64,000 bases of DNA. It comes from Paracoccaceae bacterium (GTDB lineage: Bacteria; Pseudomonadota; Alphaproteobacteria; Rhodobacterales; Rhodobacteraceae). Made by a program: the position numbers and the translations under genes. Location: NCBI GenBank assembly GCA_020628545.1, contig JAHDEX010000008.1, positions 27,202 to 91,201 on the forward strand, in the 5' to 3' direction. Shown here piece by piece: positions 17,343-25,751 of this stretch. Below the pieces are notes generated by a model that saw only the letters and a program-made list of their open reading frames with translations, was not told where the DNA came from and did no database searches. The first letter of the stretch is position 1. Each line of letters opens with the position of its first letter.

Positions 17343-17794
17343 TTGGGTTCGCCGCAATCGCCATTTTGGGCGGTGTCCTTGTGTCGCTCAGCCGTCAGAT
17401 CAACGGACGCCTCTCACTTTCGCTGTCTGCTTTGCATGCATCCTATTGGAACCACCTGATCGGTCTGATCGCCGTTACGGCGTTTGGCGTCGTTTTCGGC
17501 GGACTGCTGACCGGTGACCCCTGGGGCGCGCCGTGGTGGGCCTATCTTGGTGGACCGATTGGTTTTGTGTTCATTGCGGCCTCAAGCTGGGCGATCACGC
17601 GCATTGGTGCTGCGCAAACCGCGTTGCTGATTATCGCAGGGCAAATGATCTTTGGTGTCATTGTCGATGTGGCGCTTGGCACCAGCGGCAACACTGTGGC
17701 GCGGATCGTTGGGGTGGCGCTGATCCTTGCAGGTATGGTCATTGCACGCGCGACACCGCAAAAGGGGGTGGACAAGGCCGTGGGTTCAGACTGA
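17339..17794 (+). CDS. DMT-family half transporter (YdcZ/DUF606), second gene
   Basis: 151-residue membrane protein homologous to the preceding one: the shared PWWAYLGGPIGF and GQMIFGVIVDVALG segments align with PPWWAYLGGISG and GQMIFSLAADKWG. ATG 17339 overlaps the TGA of its partner (ATGA), so the two are made at a fixed ratio. About five hydrophobic helices. Followed after 25 bases by ltnD on the same strand, suggesting one transcription unit. Confidence 0.85.
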   Translation: MIGFAAIAILGGVLVSLSRQINGRLSLSLSALHASYWNHLIGLIAVTAFGVVFGGLLTGDPWGAPWWAYLGGPIGFVFIAASSWAITRIGAAQTALLIIAGQMIFGVIVDVALGTSGNTVARIVGVALILAGMVIARATPQKGVDKAVGSD

Positions 17795-17819
17795 ACTGGC
17801 CTGACGAGGGGGACACAAA

Positions 17820-18713
17820 ATGACAACACTTGCAGCCATTGGCCTCGGCTCGATGGGGTACGGTATGGCCACGTCGGCTGTGAAAGCCGGACTGGACGTC
17901 TACGGCTTTGATGTGAATAGCGCGCAAGTGAACCGCTTCGCGGCGGAGGGCGGTCTGACAGCGTCTGTTGCCGAGGCAGGTGCCGCCGCTGATGTTGTGC
18001 TCAACGTCGTTCTAAATGCCGCTCAAACCGAAACCACGTTGTTTGGCGAAGCTGGCATCGTGCCGCACCTGAAGCCGGGCAGCGTTGTGATCGCTTGCGC
18101 GACGGTCCCACCCGAGTTCGCGCGCAAGATGGCGACACAATGTGCCGAACTTGATATTCACTACATTGATGCGCCCATATCCGGTGGATCTATCAAGGCC
18201 GCGCAAGGGGCGCTGACGATCATGGCATCAGGCGCTCCCGCCGCATTTGATGCCGCCGCGACAGTTTTAGATGCCATTGCCGAGACGGTTTTTCGGCTGG
18301 GAGATGAGGCCGGCGCAGGGTCTGCTATGAAGGCGGTCAATCAATTGTTGGCCGGGGTGCATATTGCCACGATGGCGGAAGCGATGACCTTCGGGATCAG
18401 CCAAGGTGTGACGCCGGAAAAGTTCATGGAAGTCATTCCGCAGTGTGCAGGCACATCGTGGATGCTGGAAAACCGTGGGCCGCATATCGTGAATGGTGAC
18501 TATACTCCGCATTCAAGCGTCAACATCTGGCCCAAAGATCTGGGCATCGTGCTCGACATCGCGCGGACAGCTGGGTTCGGGGCACCCATTGCGGCGGCCG
18601 CCTTGCAGCAGTTTTTGGCGGCTGCCGGGTCTGGCCTTGGACAGGAAGACGATGCGGCTGTCGCCAAAGTCTATGCACGCAATGCGGGCCTCGACCTGCC
18701 GGATGGGACATAA
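17820..18713 (+). CDS. ltnD: L-threonate dehydrogenase-like (beta-hydroxyacid dehydrogenase)
   Basis: 297 residues. NAD-binding GLGSMGYGMA at residues 8-17, beta-HAD signature DAPISGGSIKAAQGALTIM near 120, and the catalytic Lys in MKAVNQLLAGVHIATMAEA near 175. Within the beta-hydroxyacid dehydrogenases this pattern and the neighbours otnC and otnI point to LtnD, which oxidises L-threonate to 2-oxo-tetronate with NAD+. ATG 17820 has GAGGGGG upstream. The exact four-carbon acid (L-threonate or D-erythronate type) cannot be read from sequence alone. Confidence 0.82.
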   Translation: MTTLAAIGLGSMGYGMATSAVKAGLDVYGFDVNSAQVNRFAAEGGLTASVAEAGAAADVVLNVVLNAAQTETTLFGEAGIVPHLKPGSVVIACATVPPEFARKMATQCAELDIHYIDAPISGGSIKAAQGALTIMASGAPAAFDAAATVLDAIAETVFRLGDEAGAGSAMKAVNQLLAGVHIATMAEAMTFGISQGVTPEKFMEVIPQCAGTSWMLENRGPHIVNGDYTPHSSVNIWPKDLGIVLDIARTAGFGAPIAAAALQQFLAAAGSGLGQEDDAAVAKVYARNAGLDLPDGT

Positions 18714-18743
18714 GCACTTGCCGGGCCGCACAATTCGAGCAAG

Positions 18744-18761
18744 ATTAATGTATACATTAAT
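18744..18761. promoter_or_regulatory. 18-bp perfect palindrome, probable GntR-family operator
   Basis: ATTAATGTATACATTAAT is a perfect 18-bp inverted repeat ending 15 bases before the otnC start codon. The ATGTATACAT core is typical of GntR-family (FadR/VanR type) operators. It overlaps the likely promoter or ribosome entry region of otnC. No regulator gene of that family is in this window. Confidence 0.7.
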
Positions 18762-18776
18762 TCTGCGAGCCGCCTT

Positions 18777-19424
18777 ATGACCGAAACCCAATTGCGCGAA
18801 CAGATTTGTTTGCTCGCCAAATCCATGTTCGACCGTGGCCTGACCGGCGGCAGTACGGGCAATATCTCTGCCCGGACCGCGGATGGCGGCTTACTCGTCT
18901 CCCCCACAGGCACGAGCTTTGGGCGGCTTGACCCCGGGCGGCTGAGCCGGTTCGACGCGACCGGAAACCTTATTGACGGCGACAAGCCAACGAAAGAGAT
19001 GCCGCTGCATAGCGCTTTTTACGATACACGCAGCACAGCGGGTGCGGTCGTGCACCTACACTCTTGCCATTCCGTCGCATGGTCGATGATGCCTGATGTG
19101 GATGAAGACAATTTCCTGCCGCCGCTGACACCTTATGCGATCATGAAACTGGGCAAGGTGAAGTTGCTTCCGTTCTTTCTTCCCGGCGACCCCGCAATGG
19201 GCGAAGCCGTGCGCGGCCTCGCAGGCAAACGCTCTGCAGTCATGCTCGCCAATCACGGGCCGGTCGTGGCGGGCAAAGATGTTGAGGCAGCCTGCAATGC
19301 CATTGAAGAACTAGAAGACACAGCGCGCCTTGCGATGATGATGCGCGGTATTCCGGCGCGTGCGCTGACAAACGATCAGGTGCAAAACCTGGTTACGACT
19401 TTCAATGTGGAGTGGGACGATTGA
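18777..19424 (+). CDS. otnC: Class II aldolase, 3-oxo-tetronate 4-phosphate decarboxylase-like
   Basis: 215-residue class II aldolase/adducin-fold enzyme. Features are GSTGNISART near residue 22, TKEMPLHSAFYDTR, zinc ligands in VVHLHSCHSVAW, and the distal ANHGPVV. In the four-carbon sugar-acid route OtnC decarboxylates 3-oxo-tetronate 4-phosphate to dihydroxyacetone phosphate. ATG 18777 lies just after the palindrome; SD-like sequence is weak (GCGAG). Overlaps the next gene. The link to ltnD and otnI makes this assignment likely; a fuculose-phosphate aldolase-like activity is the alternative. Confidence 0.82.
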   Translation: MTETQLREQICLLAKSMFDRGLTGGSTGNISARTADGGLLVSPTGTSFGRLDPGRLSRFDATGNLIDGDKPTKEMPLHSAFYDTRSTAGAVVHLHSCHSVAWSMMPDVDEDNFLPPLTPYAIMKLGKVKLLPFFLPGDPAMGEAVRGLAGKRSAVMLANHGPVVAGKDVEAACNAIEELEDTARLAMMMRGIPARALTNDQVQNLVTTFNVEWDD

Positions 19425-20194
19425 CGCAGTTTTCAGCCAACCTTGGTTTTCTTTGGACGAACCTGTCCCTGCCCGATGCCATTCGTGCTGCGCACGAGGC
19501 GGGCTTTCGCGCGGTGGAATGCCACTGGCCTTACGACACGCCCACGGACGATATCCTTGAGGCGCTGACAGAAACCGGTCTGTCTATGCTGGGCCTGAAC
19601 ACGCGACGCGGCGATGTTGAGGCTGGCGACAACGGCCTTTCCGCCCTGCCCGACCGCGTCGAGGAAGCGCGCGTGGCGATTGACGAGGCCATTGCCTATG
19701 CCGCCGCAATCAACTGCGGTGCCGTGCACGTGATGGCAGGTTTTGCGTCAGGGCCTGAAGCGGAAGCGACTTTTGTCGAGAACCTCACCTATGCCTGCGC
19801 GCAAGCGGCCCCGCATGGCATCACCATCCTGATCGAGCCGCTCAATCACTACGACGCGCCCGGGTACTTGCTGCAAACCACGGCGCAGGCGAAGGACATT
19901 ATCGGCAAAGTCGGTGCCGAGAACATCAAACTGATGTTTGACTGCTATCATGTGCAGTTGATGGAAGGGGACCTCAGCCACCGCCTGAAAGACCTGCTGC
20001 CACTGGTTGGGCACATCCAGTTTGCGGGTGTGCCAGCACGGGGGCGTCCGGATGTGGGCGAGGTGAACTTTATGCATATCTTCGACCGGGTCGACAGTCT
20101 GGGTTGGACGCAACCCCTTGGCGCGGAATACAAACCCGGCGGCCCCACGGAAAATACACTGGGCTGGATGCGCTACGCGCTGGCGGACGCCTAG
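19421..20194 (+). CDS. otnI: Hydroxypyruvate isomerase family, 2-oxo-tetronate isomerase-like
   Basis: 257-residue AP-endonuclease-2-type TIM barrel of the Hyi/OtnI family: FSANLGFLWTNLSLPDAI, LLIEPLNHYDAPGYLL-type metal Glu (ILIEPLNHYDAPGYLL), LMFDCYHVQLMEGDL, GHIQFAGVPARG and AEYKPGG. In the pathway it converts 2-oxo-tetronate to 3-oxo-tetronate. I place the start at TTG 19421 because GGAG lies 8 bases before it and the start overlaps the otnC TGA; GTG 19412 is an in-frame alternative. The kinase OtnK, needed between isomerase and decarboxylase, is not in this cluster. Confidence 0.82.
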   Translation: MTQFSANLGFLWTNLSLPDAIRAAHEAGFRAVECHWPYDTPTDDILEALTETGLSMLGLNTRRGDVEAGDNGLSALPDRVEEARVAIDEAIAYAAAINCGAVHVMAGFASGPEAEATFVENLTYACAQAAPHGITILIEPLNHYDAPGYLLQTTAQAKDIIGKVGAENIKLMFDCYHVQLMEGDLSHRLKDLLPLVGHIQFAGVPARGRPDVGEVNFMHIFDRVDSLGWTQPLGAEYKPGGPTENTLGWMRYALADA

Positions 20195-20281
20195 CCCTTC
20201 TGCAGCACCGACCGAGTGTCCGATGTTGCAATTGCCCTTGCGCCACCCCTATATCAGGCCAGCATCGTGAATAGGCTCCGA

Positions 20282-21244
20282 ATGACCCAATATCTTGAGT
20301 TTGAAAAACCGCTGGCGGAAATCGAAGGCAAAGCCAACGAGCTGCGCGCCATGGCGCGGGACAACCCCGAAGCGGACGTCGACAAGGAAGCCTCGGCGCT
20401 TGATGCAAAGGCAACGGATCTGCTTGCGAAGCTCTATTCCACATTGACGCCCTGGCAAAAATGCCAGGTGGCGCGGCACCCCGACAGGCCGCATTGTCAG
20501 GACTACATCGACGCGATCTTCGACGAATACACACCGCTTGCTGGCGACCGGAACTTTGCGGACGATCAGGCTGTGATGGGTGGATTGGCCCGGCTTGGCG
20601 GCCGCCCCGTCATGGTCATCGGCCACGAAAAGGGCAATGACACGAAGTCGCGCATTGAACGCAACTTCGGCATGGCCCGGCCCGAAGGCTATCGCAAAGC
20701 AATCCGGCTGATGGATATGGCCGACCGTTTTGGCCTGCCAATTGTCACCCTCGTGGACACTCCGGGTGCCTATCCGGGCAAGGGCGCAGAAGAACGTGGG
20801 CAATCCGAAGCCATCGCGCGGTCCACCGAAAAGTGTCTGGACGTGTCCGTCCCGCTTATTTCTATTGTCATCGGCGAAGGCGGCTCTGGCGGAGCGGTTG
20901 CATTTGCGACAGCCAATCGCGTCGCGATGCTTGAGCATTCGATCTACTCCGTGATCAGCCCCGAAGGCTGTGCGTCGATCTTGTGGAAAGACGCAGGCAA
21001 AGCCAACGATGCGGCCGAAGCACTGCGCCTGACGGCACAGAACCTCAACGAGATTGGTGTGTGTGACCGGATCGTTCCGGAACCCATGGGCGGCGCGCAC
21101 CGCGATCCGGCGGCGACGATTGCAAGCGTACAGACAGCACTGATCGGCATGCTTGACGATCTGGCCCATCAAACCGGCGAAGAGGTGCGCAAGGCCCGTC
21201 GACAGAAGTATCTGAACCTCGGCTCCAAAGGCCTGGCGGCTTAG
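20282..21244 (+). CDS. accA: Acetyl-CoA carboxylase carboxyltransferase subunit alpha
   Basis: 320-residue AccA, which with AccD transfers carboxyl from biotin to acetyl-CoA in the first step of fatty acid synthesis. Starts [21 protein letters not shown]; contains [62 protein letters not shown] and [19 protein letters not shown] 20282 is preferred over an upstream in-frame ATG at 20216 because the family starts at this motif. One base separates it from the M50-like gene. Confidence 0.97.
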   Translation: MTQYLEFEKPLAEIEGKANELRAMARDNPEADVDKEASALDAKATDLLAKLYSTLTPWQKCQVARHPDRPHCQDYIDAIFDEYTPLAGDRNFADDQAVMGGLARLGGRPVMVIGHEKGNDTKSRIERNFGMARPEGYRKAIRLMDMADRFGLPIVTLVDTPGAYPGKGAEERGQSEAIARSTEKCLDVSVPLISIVIGEGGSGGAVAFATANRVAMLEHSIYSVISPEGCASILWKDAGKANDAAEALRLTAQNLNEIGVCDRIVPEPMGGAHRDPAATIASVQTALIGMLDDLAHQTGEEVRKARRQKYLNLGSKGLAA

Positions 21245-21245
21245 G

Positions 21246-21926
21246 ATGGCCGCCCTGCGTGGGCACTGGCAACTTTTGCTCCTGCTCGCGCTTGTCTTTG
21301 GGCTTTGGCAGACTCCAGCGATCATTCCGCTAAAGATCCTGATCGTCTTTTTGCATGAGTTCGCCCACGCGGCCATGACGGTTCTGACCGGCGGTGAAGT
21401 GATCAGCCTTTCTGTCTCGGCAAATCAAGGTGGCGAGGTGTGGAGCCGTGGTGGCAATCGATTCCTGATCCTCACTGCGGGATACCTCGGCTCACTGTTG
21501 TTCGGTATGGCGCTCTTGCTTGCGGCACTGCGCACCCATGCGGACCGCACTGTAATGGCGGCGTTTGGTGCGCTGATGATCCTCGTTGCCTTGCTCTATG
21601 TCCGTAGTGGATTTGCCTTCGCCTTTTGCGTCGGCACCGGGGCTAGCATGTTGGCCATCGCCCGCTTTCTGCCGCGCGACGTCAACGACCTGATCCTGCG
21701 TGTGATTGGCCTGACCAGTATCATCTACGTGCCTTACGACATCTTCAGCGACACCATTGCGCGATCCTCGCTTCAGTCCGATGCGCGGATGCTGGCGGAA
21801 GAGTTCGGGGGCGCCACGATCATGTGGGGCGGGTTGTGGCTCATCATCTCGCTGGTCGTGATCTGGTTCGCCGTGCAGAGGGGGCTCGGGCCCAGCAGCA
21901 ATATTGCGATACCAAAGCTGCGATAG
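21246..21926 (+). CDS. Membrane M50-like metalloprotease family protein
   Basis: 226-residue integral membrane protein, about six hydrophobic helices, with the HExxH motif in FLHEFAHAAMTVLTG near residue 38 and a downstream ILTAGYLGSLLFG. This is the M50B-like peptidase (DUF-type, YdhO/SpoIVFB-related) pattern seen in Rhodobacteraceae next to accA. A clear NPDG-type third ligand is not obvious; the distal YDIFSD may supply the Asp. Function unknown. Starts one base after accA, and its stop TAG directly abuts the stop of the convergent PPOX gene. Confidence 0.8.
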   Translation: MAALRGHWQLLLLLALVFGLWQTPAIIPLKILIVFLHEFAHAAMTVLTGGEVISLSVSANQGGEVWSRGGNRFLILTAGYLGSLLFGMALLLAALRTHADRTVMAAFGALMILVALLYVRSGFAFAFCVGTGASMLAIARFLPRDVNDLILRVIGLTSIIYVPYDIFSDTIARSSLQSDARMLAEEFGGATIMWGGLWLIISLVVIWFAVQRGLGPSSNIAIPKLR

Positions 21927-22529
21927 CTACCACATGGTATCGGCGGCGCGTTCTCCCCATGCGGCGTCATAAGCCGCGCCATCAAATGCGTCTTCGATGT
22001 CTTTAAGCATCTCGCCGACGCTGGGAAGATCGGCACTTTCGTCGCCTGACGTCCATGTCCGCGCTCGCATGAGGGCGCGCGCGCATTGGCTGTAGACCTC
22101 TGCAATGTTGACAACGATCACCGAACGGGGCTGACGCCCTTTGTCGGTGAAATCTGCGACGAGCTCCGGCGCTGTGCTTAGCACCGCGTGGCCATTGACG
22201 CGGATCACGTTGTTTGATCCGGGGATCATGAATAGCAGGCTCACCCGTCCATCGCGGACGATGTTGCGCAAGGAATCCATTCGGTTGTTCCCGCGCCAAT
22301 CCGGCATCAGCAATGTCCGGTCGTCGGCAATTTTCACAACAGGCCCGTCGTCGCCGCGTGGAGACCCGTCCGTCCCCTCCGGCCCGACCGTCGTGAGGAT
22401 GCAAAACCGCGACCGCGCGATCCATGTCGCATAGGATGGCGTCAGATGGTCGGTCACCTTGATCATCGCAGGCTTGCCAGGCGCGTCATAAAGCGCTTCG
22501 AGCGCTGCGATATCGGTGATTTGGCTCAT
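21927..22529 (-). CDS. Pyridoxamine 5'-phosphate oxidase family FMN protein
   Basis: 200-residue split-barrel flavoprotein of the PNPOx-like superfamily (MSMEG_1061-type): SYATWIARSRFCILTTVGPEGTDGSPRGD binds FMN phosphate, then LLMPDWRGNNRMDSLRNIVRDGRVSLLFMIPGSNNVIRVNGHAVL and the C-terminal ALMRARTW. Such proteins bind FMN or F420 and reduce small substrates; the substrate here is unknown and true pyridoxamine phosphate oxidase (PdxH) is not implied. It is followed on the same strand (downstream of plsC by one base), so it may end the ftsE-ftsX-plsC operon. Confidence 0.85.
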   Translation of the reverse strand: MSQITDIAALEALYDAPGKPAMIKVTDHLTPSYATWIARSRFCILTTVGPEGTDGSPRGDDGPVVKIADDRTLLMPDWRGNNRMDSLRNIVRDGRVSLLFMIPGSNNVIRVNGHAVLSTAPELVADFTDKGRQPRSVIVVNIAEVYSQCARALMRARTWTSGDESADLPSVGEMLKDIEDAFDGAAYDAAWGERAADTMW

Positions 22530-22530
22530 C

Positions 22531-23253
22531 TCAGCGCTGCACTTCTTCGTTCAAGGCGTTGGACACGTCTTCGATGACCTTCTCAATCTGCGCCATGAAT
22601 TCGATGGTGCTGAGGCCCGGTGGAATTGGGTCCAGAAACGCCACGACAGCGGTGCCGGGGCGCCGGTAGACGCCTCGCTTGGGCCAGAACATCCCGATAT
22701 TCGTCGCGACCGGGACGCAGGGCTGTCCGAGCTCTTGGTAGAGCGCGCCGGTGCCTTTTTTGTAAGGCCGCGACTCGCCCGGTGCGACGCGTGTGCCTTG
22801 TGGATAGATGATCAACTGTCCGGGCAATGCCGCGCCTGCCTTGACGTCGGACAGCATCTTGCTGATTGCAGCGCCCCGCTTACCGCGGTCCACCGGCACA
22901 CATCCGATGCGCAGCCCAAACCACCCAATCACGGGGGCGTATTTCAGGATGCTTTTCATGATGAACTTGCCGCGCGGCACCGCGTTGTAAATGGCCAGCA
23001 CATCAAAGAAGGACTGGTGCTTGGCGGCGATCATCACTTCGTCGGTCGGGGGTGTGCCCCGGTATTCGACTTTCAGGCCGATCAGCCATTTCGCGATCCA
23101 TAGCACCACATCGCAATACTTGTGACAGCCCGCGATGGCCCCGCGCGGAGAGACGATCGCCCATGGGAGATAGATCAATCCCACGATGGGCATGACAAGG
23201 TACATGAGCCCGTTGAAGATCAGCGATCTTACCCATTGGATAGCGTAGCTCAT
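22531..23253 (-). CDS. plsC: 1-acyl-sn-glycerol-3-phosphate acyltransferase
   Basis: 240-residue PlsC-type enzyme that acylates lysophosphatidate at the inner membrane. Hydrophobic N-terminus (residues 10-40), motif I HQSFFD near residue 84, motif II region GCVPVDRGKRGAA, motif III IYPQGTR, and the P-rich motif IV (GQPCVPVATNIG). ATG 23253 overlaps the ftsX TGA (ATGA); the longer frame into ftsX is rejected. Co-translation with ftsEX links phospholipid synthesis to cell division in this lineage. Confidence 0.93.
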   Translation of the reverse strand: MSYAIQWVRSLIFNGLMYLVMPIVGLIYLPWAIVSPRGAIAGCHKYCDVVLWIAKWLIGLKVEYRGTPPTDEVMIAAKHQSFFDVLAIYNAVPRGKFIMKSILKYAPVIGWFGLRIGCVPVDRGKRGAAISKMLSDVKAGAALPGQLIIYPQGTRVAPGESRPYKKGTGALYQELGQPCVPVATNIGMFWPKRGVYRRPGTAVVAFLDPIPPGLSTIEFMAQIEKVIEDVSNALNEEVQR

Positions 23254-24128
23254 GGGATCTCCCTTAACGTTCGGTGCGCGGCAAATTGGGTCGCAAGCAG
23301 CGCGGCACCCCCACTCAAGACCGGAATCAACACCAGCCACAAGGCCTGCCACCCGTCGAATGGCATCGCGACATTGAATTCGGGCGCGCTATCGATGGTG
23401 GCAATGCGGCGCATCACAAGGAACCCGATCACCGTGCCAATTGCAGCACCCGTGGCCGCGCGCAGCATCAAGCGCCGCATGAAAGCATGTGCAATATAGG
23501 TGTCGGTTGCGCCGACGAGCCTGAGAACGCCAATTGTTTGTGTGTTGCTGGTCAGTGAGAGACGCGCCGCAAGCGTCACGAGTCCCAGCAAGGCGAGCGT
23601 GATCAGAGCCACCGTGGCCCAGCCCAACGTGCGCAGTCTTGACGCCACTTCGGCGAGTGGTTCCCGCCATCCATCGTGATCGTTCAGCGTCGCGCCGACC
23701 ACAGCTAGCTGACCTGCGACGGCGGCCGCATCGAATGTCTCATCCGTTGTCACGTCAATCAGCTTGGGAACCGGCAACAGATCAACCGGCATGTTCGCCC
23801 CCAGCCACGGCGCCAGGAGCGCTTGTTCTTCGTCTGCGGTAAGCGCGCGCGCCTCCGTGACACCTGGCGTATTCCGCAGGAGTTGCAGGACAGATTCGAT
23901 ATCATCTGCTCGGTCAGCCGGCAATTGCACGGTGGTCGCGCCGCCCAAGTCAGACGCCCAATCTTTTGCGATCCGGCTCGCCGAAAGCGATAACGCAAGA
24001 ACAAAGACGGCGAGGAAGGACAAGACCCCTGCAACAACGGTGGTCAGTTGCGCAGTGAAACCACGCTTGGGGATCGCGCGTTCAGCCTGCACATCGCCGC
24101 GCAGGAGCGCCAAAAATCCGCCACCCAT
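23250..24128 (-). CDS. ftsX: Cell division protein FtsX
   Basis: 292-residue FtsX permease-like subunit: cytoplasmic N-terminus, TM1 (about residues 30-50), a periplasmic loop (60-165), then three TM helices with the conserved LTSNTQTIGVLRLVGATDTYIAHAFMRR segment. With FtsE it forms an ABC-type complex that activates septal peptidoglycan hydrolases. The start is ATG 24128, which overlaps the ftsE TGA as TGATG; GTG 24131 directly before it is an alternative. GGGGCGGA lies upstream. Confidence 0.92.
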   Translation of the reverse strand: MGGGFLALLRGDVQAERAIPKRGFTAQLTTVVAGVLSFLAVFVLALSLSASRIAKDWASDLGGATTVQLPADRADDIESVLQLLRNTPGVTEARALTADEEQALLAPWLGANMPVDLLPVPKLIDVTTDETFDAAAVAGQLAVVGATLNDHDGWREPLAEVASRLRTLGWATVALITLALLGLVTLAARLSLTSNTQTIGVLRLVGATDTYIAHAFMRRLMLRAATGAAIGTVIGFLVMRRIATIDSAPEFNVAMPFDGWQALWLVLIPVLSGGAALLATQFAAHRTLREIP

Positions 24129-24799
24129 CACAGGTCCGCCCCTGCCTGCTGAAGTTTCCCGCGGTTCAACCGCAACACCCGGGCCTGCACGAGCCCCTTC
24201 GCATGTCGGATCAGCGCAAGATCGTGCGTGGCAAAGAGCACGGTCTTACCGGCCGCATTCAAGTCTGCCAGCAAACGCAGCACTTGCACGGACATCTCCC
24301 AATCGACGTTTCCGGTAGGTTCGTCAGCGAGGATCACCTCCGGCCCGCTGATCACCGCGCGCGCGAGCGCGGCACGCTGGCGCTCGCCCCCCGACAGCTG
24401 CGGGGGCAATTGCCCCGATTGTCGTGCCAATCCGACCCACCGCAAAACGTCTTCCAGATTACCCAGCAAATCTTGGCGGCCCGTGACCGTGAGGGGAAGT
24501 GCTACGTTTTCGGCAACTGTCAGATGGTCCAGAAAGGAACACTCCTGATGCACCACACCAATTCGGCGCCGGGCCTTCGCCGTCGCGTCGCGCGACTGTG
24601 CATCAAACGCCATACCAAAAGCGGTGACCTGCCCTTCGGTCGCGTGCAGCGCGCCGTAGCACAGTTTCAAGAGCGTGGTTTTCCCCGCGCCAGACGGCCC
24701 CGTTAGAAAATGAAAACTGCCCGGCGCCAGTTCAAGATCAACCCGCGAGAACAACAGGGCCCCACCATACCCAAACGCGACATTCTTTAGGTCTATCAC
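24128..24799 (-). CDS. ftsE: Cell division ATP-binding protein FtsE
   Basis: ABC ATPase, 223 residues from GTG 24799. Walker A GPSGAGKTT, Q-loop VHQECSFLDHLTV, signature LSGGERQRAALARA, Walker B VILADEPTGNVD, switch His in FATHDLALI. The start gives the family-typical MIDLKNVAFGYGG with GGGG about 6 bases upstream; GTG 24811 would add four residues but has a poor ribosome binding site. A 12-bp palindrome CTTCTTAAGAAG (24811-24822) sits just upstream. First gene of ftsE-ftsX-plsC. Confidence 0.93.
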   Translation of the reverse strand: MIDLKNVAFGYGGALLFSRVDLELAPGSFHFLTGPSGAGKTTLLKLCYGALHATEGQVTAFGMAFDAQSRDATAKARRRIGVVHQECSFLDHLTVAENVALPLTVTGRQDLLGNLEDVLRWVGLARQSGQLPPQLSGGERQRAALARAVISGPEVILADEPTGNVDWEMSVQVLRLLADLNAAGKTVLFATHDLALIRHAKGLVQARVLRLNRGKLQQAGADL

Positions 24800-24962
24800 T
24801 GGCCGCCCCACTTCTTAAGAAGATGTATTGCCCAAATCTGCAACAGGTTACAATCTATTCGGGCGGGTTGCTTGCCGAATTCGCGCTTGTTTTGCAAAGT
24901 GATTGTTAACCAATTAATAACACTGGTATCCCGGTGGGGTTCTGGGAAGGGGACTGGAAGAC

Positions 24963-25751
24963 ATGCGGTTGATTTGCCCGAATTGTGGGGCCCAATACGC
25001 GGTAGCTGATGATGTCATCCCGCCTGGTGGGCGCGATGTGCAATGTTCAAATTGTGCGCATACTTGGTTTGAAACACCCGGTGCATCTTCAGAAGACGGT
25101 GCTGCCAAGCCACGCCGCGCACGACCGGAGCCCACACCTGCGCCCGCTGAACGCATTGAGCCTGCTCCGCAACCGCCATCGGAGCGCCGCAAGGTCGATC
25201 CGTCGGTCGCAGACATTTTGCGCGAAGAAGCCGCGCGCGAGACTCAGAAACGGCAGTCGGAAACACCCGCAGCGCCGGTCGAAAGCCAAAGCGATCTGGG
25301 ATTGAGCGATCCGCCCCGCAAACCGCGCCCGCCCGCACCTCCTGCCGAAGCACGAGAAGCCGCAGAGGTAGCTGCCGCATCTGTGGGCGCCGTTGCAGGC
25401 AGTGCGACCCCGCGCCCGACAAGCGTGCCGACGGGACGAGAAAAACTACCCGACATCGAAGAGATCAATTCGAGCCTGAATTCCGATGGTGACGCCGACG
25501 GCGACGGCACGGTGTCGTCTGAGGAAGAAGAAGCCCAGAAGCGCCGCGGCTTCCGCCGCTCGTTCCTGCTGGTGTTGCTTATCTTCGCTGCGCTGACTGC
25601 GATCTACGTTCAGTCCGATGCCATCAAGACCGCCATGCCCGCACTTTCAGGTGTGATCGACAGCTACGTCAGCACGGTGGATGCCGGACGGGTTTGGCTC
25701 GATGATACAGTGCGTGGTGCCTTTGCCTACACGCCGGAAACGGACGGCTAG
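24963..25751 (+). CDS. Zinc-ribbon (MJ0042) single-pass membrane protein
   Basis: 262 residues. N-terminal zinc ribbon of the MJ0042 type, CPNCGAQYAV and CSNCAHTWFE (residues 5-36), then a Pro/Ala/Glu-rich disordered linker to about residue 195, one TM helix (about 200-218, SFLLVLLIFAALTAIYV), and a short C-terminal domain. The acidic segment DGDADGDGTVSSEEEE precedes the membrane. Start ATG has GGGGA plus GGAAGAC upstream. Divergent from ftsE. The role is unknown; the family is common in alphaproteobacteria. Its TAG shares bases with the stop of the convergent TIGR02302 gene. Confidence 0.87.
   Translation: MRLICPNCGAQYAVADDVIPPGGRDVQCSNCAHTWFETPGASSEDGAAKPRRARPEPTPAPAERIEPAPQPPSERRKVDPSVADILREEAARETQKRQSETPAAPVESQSDLGLSDPPRKPRPPAPPAEAREAAEVAAASVGAVAGSATPRPTSVPTGREKLPDIEEINSSLNSDGDADGDGTVSSEEEEAQKRRGFRRSFLLVLLIFAALTAIYVQSDAIKTAMPALSGVIDSYVSTVDAGRVWLDDTVRGAFAYTPETDG

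Noticed and set aside
20249-21376. 375-codon minus-strand open frame
   Set aside because: It is antisense to accA and has no recognisable domain.
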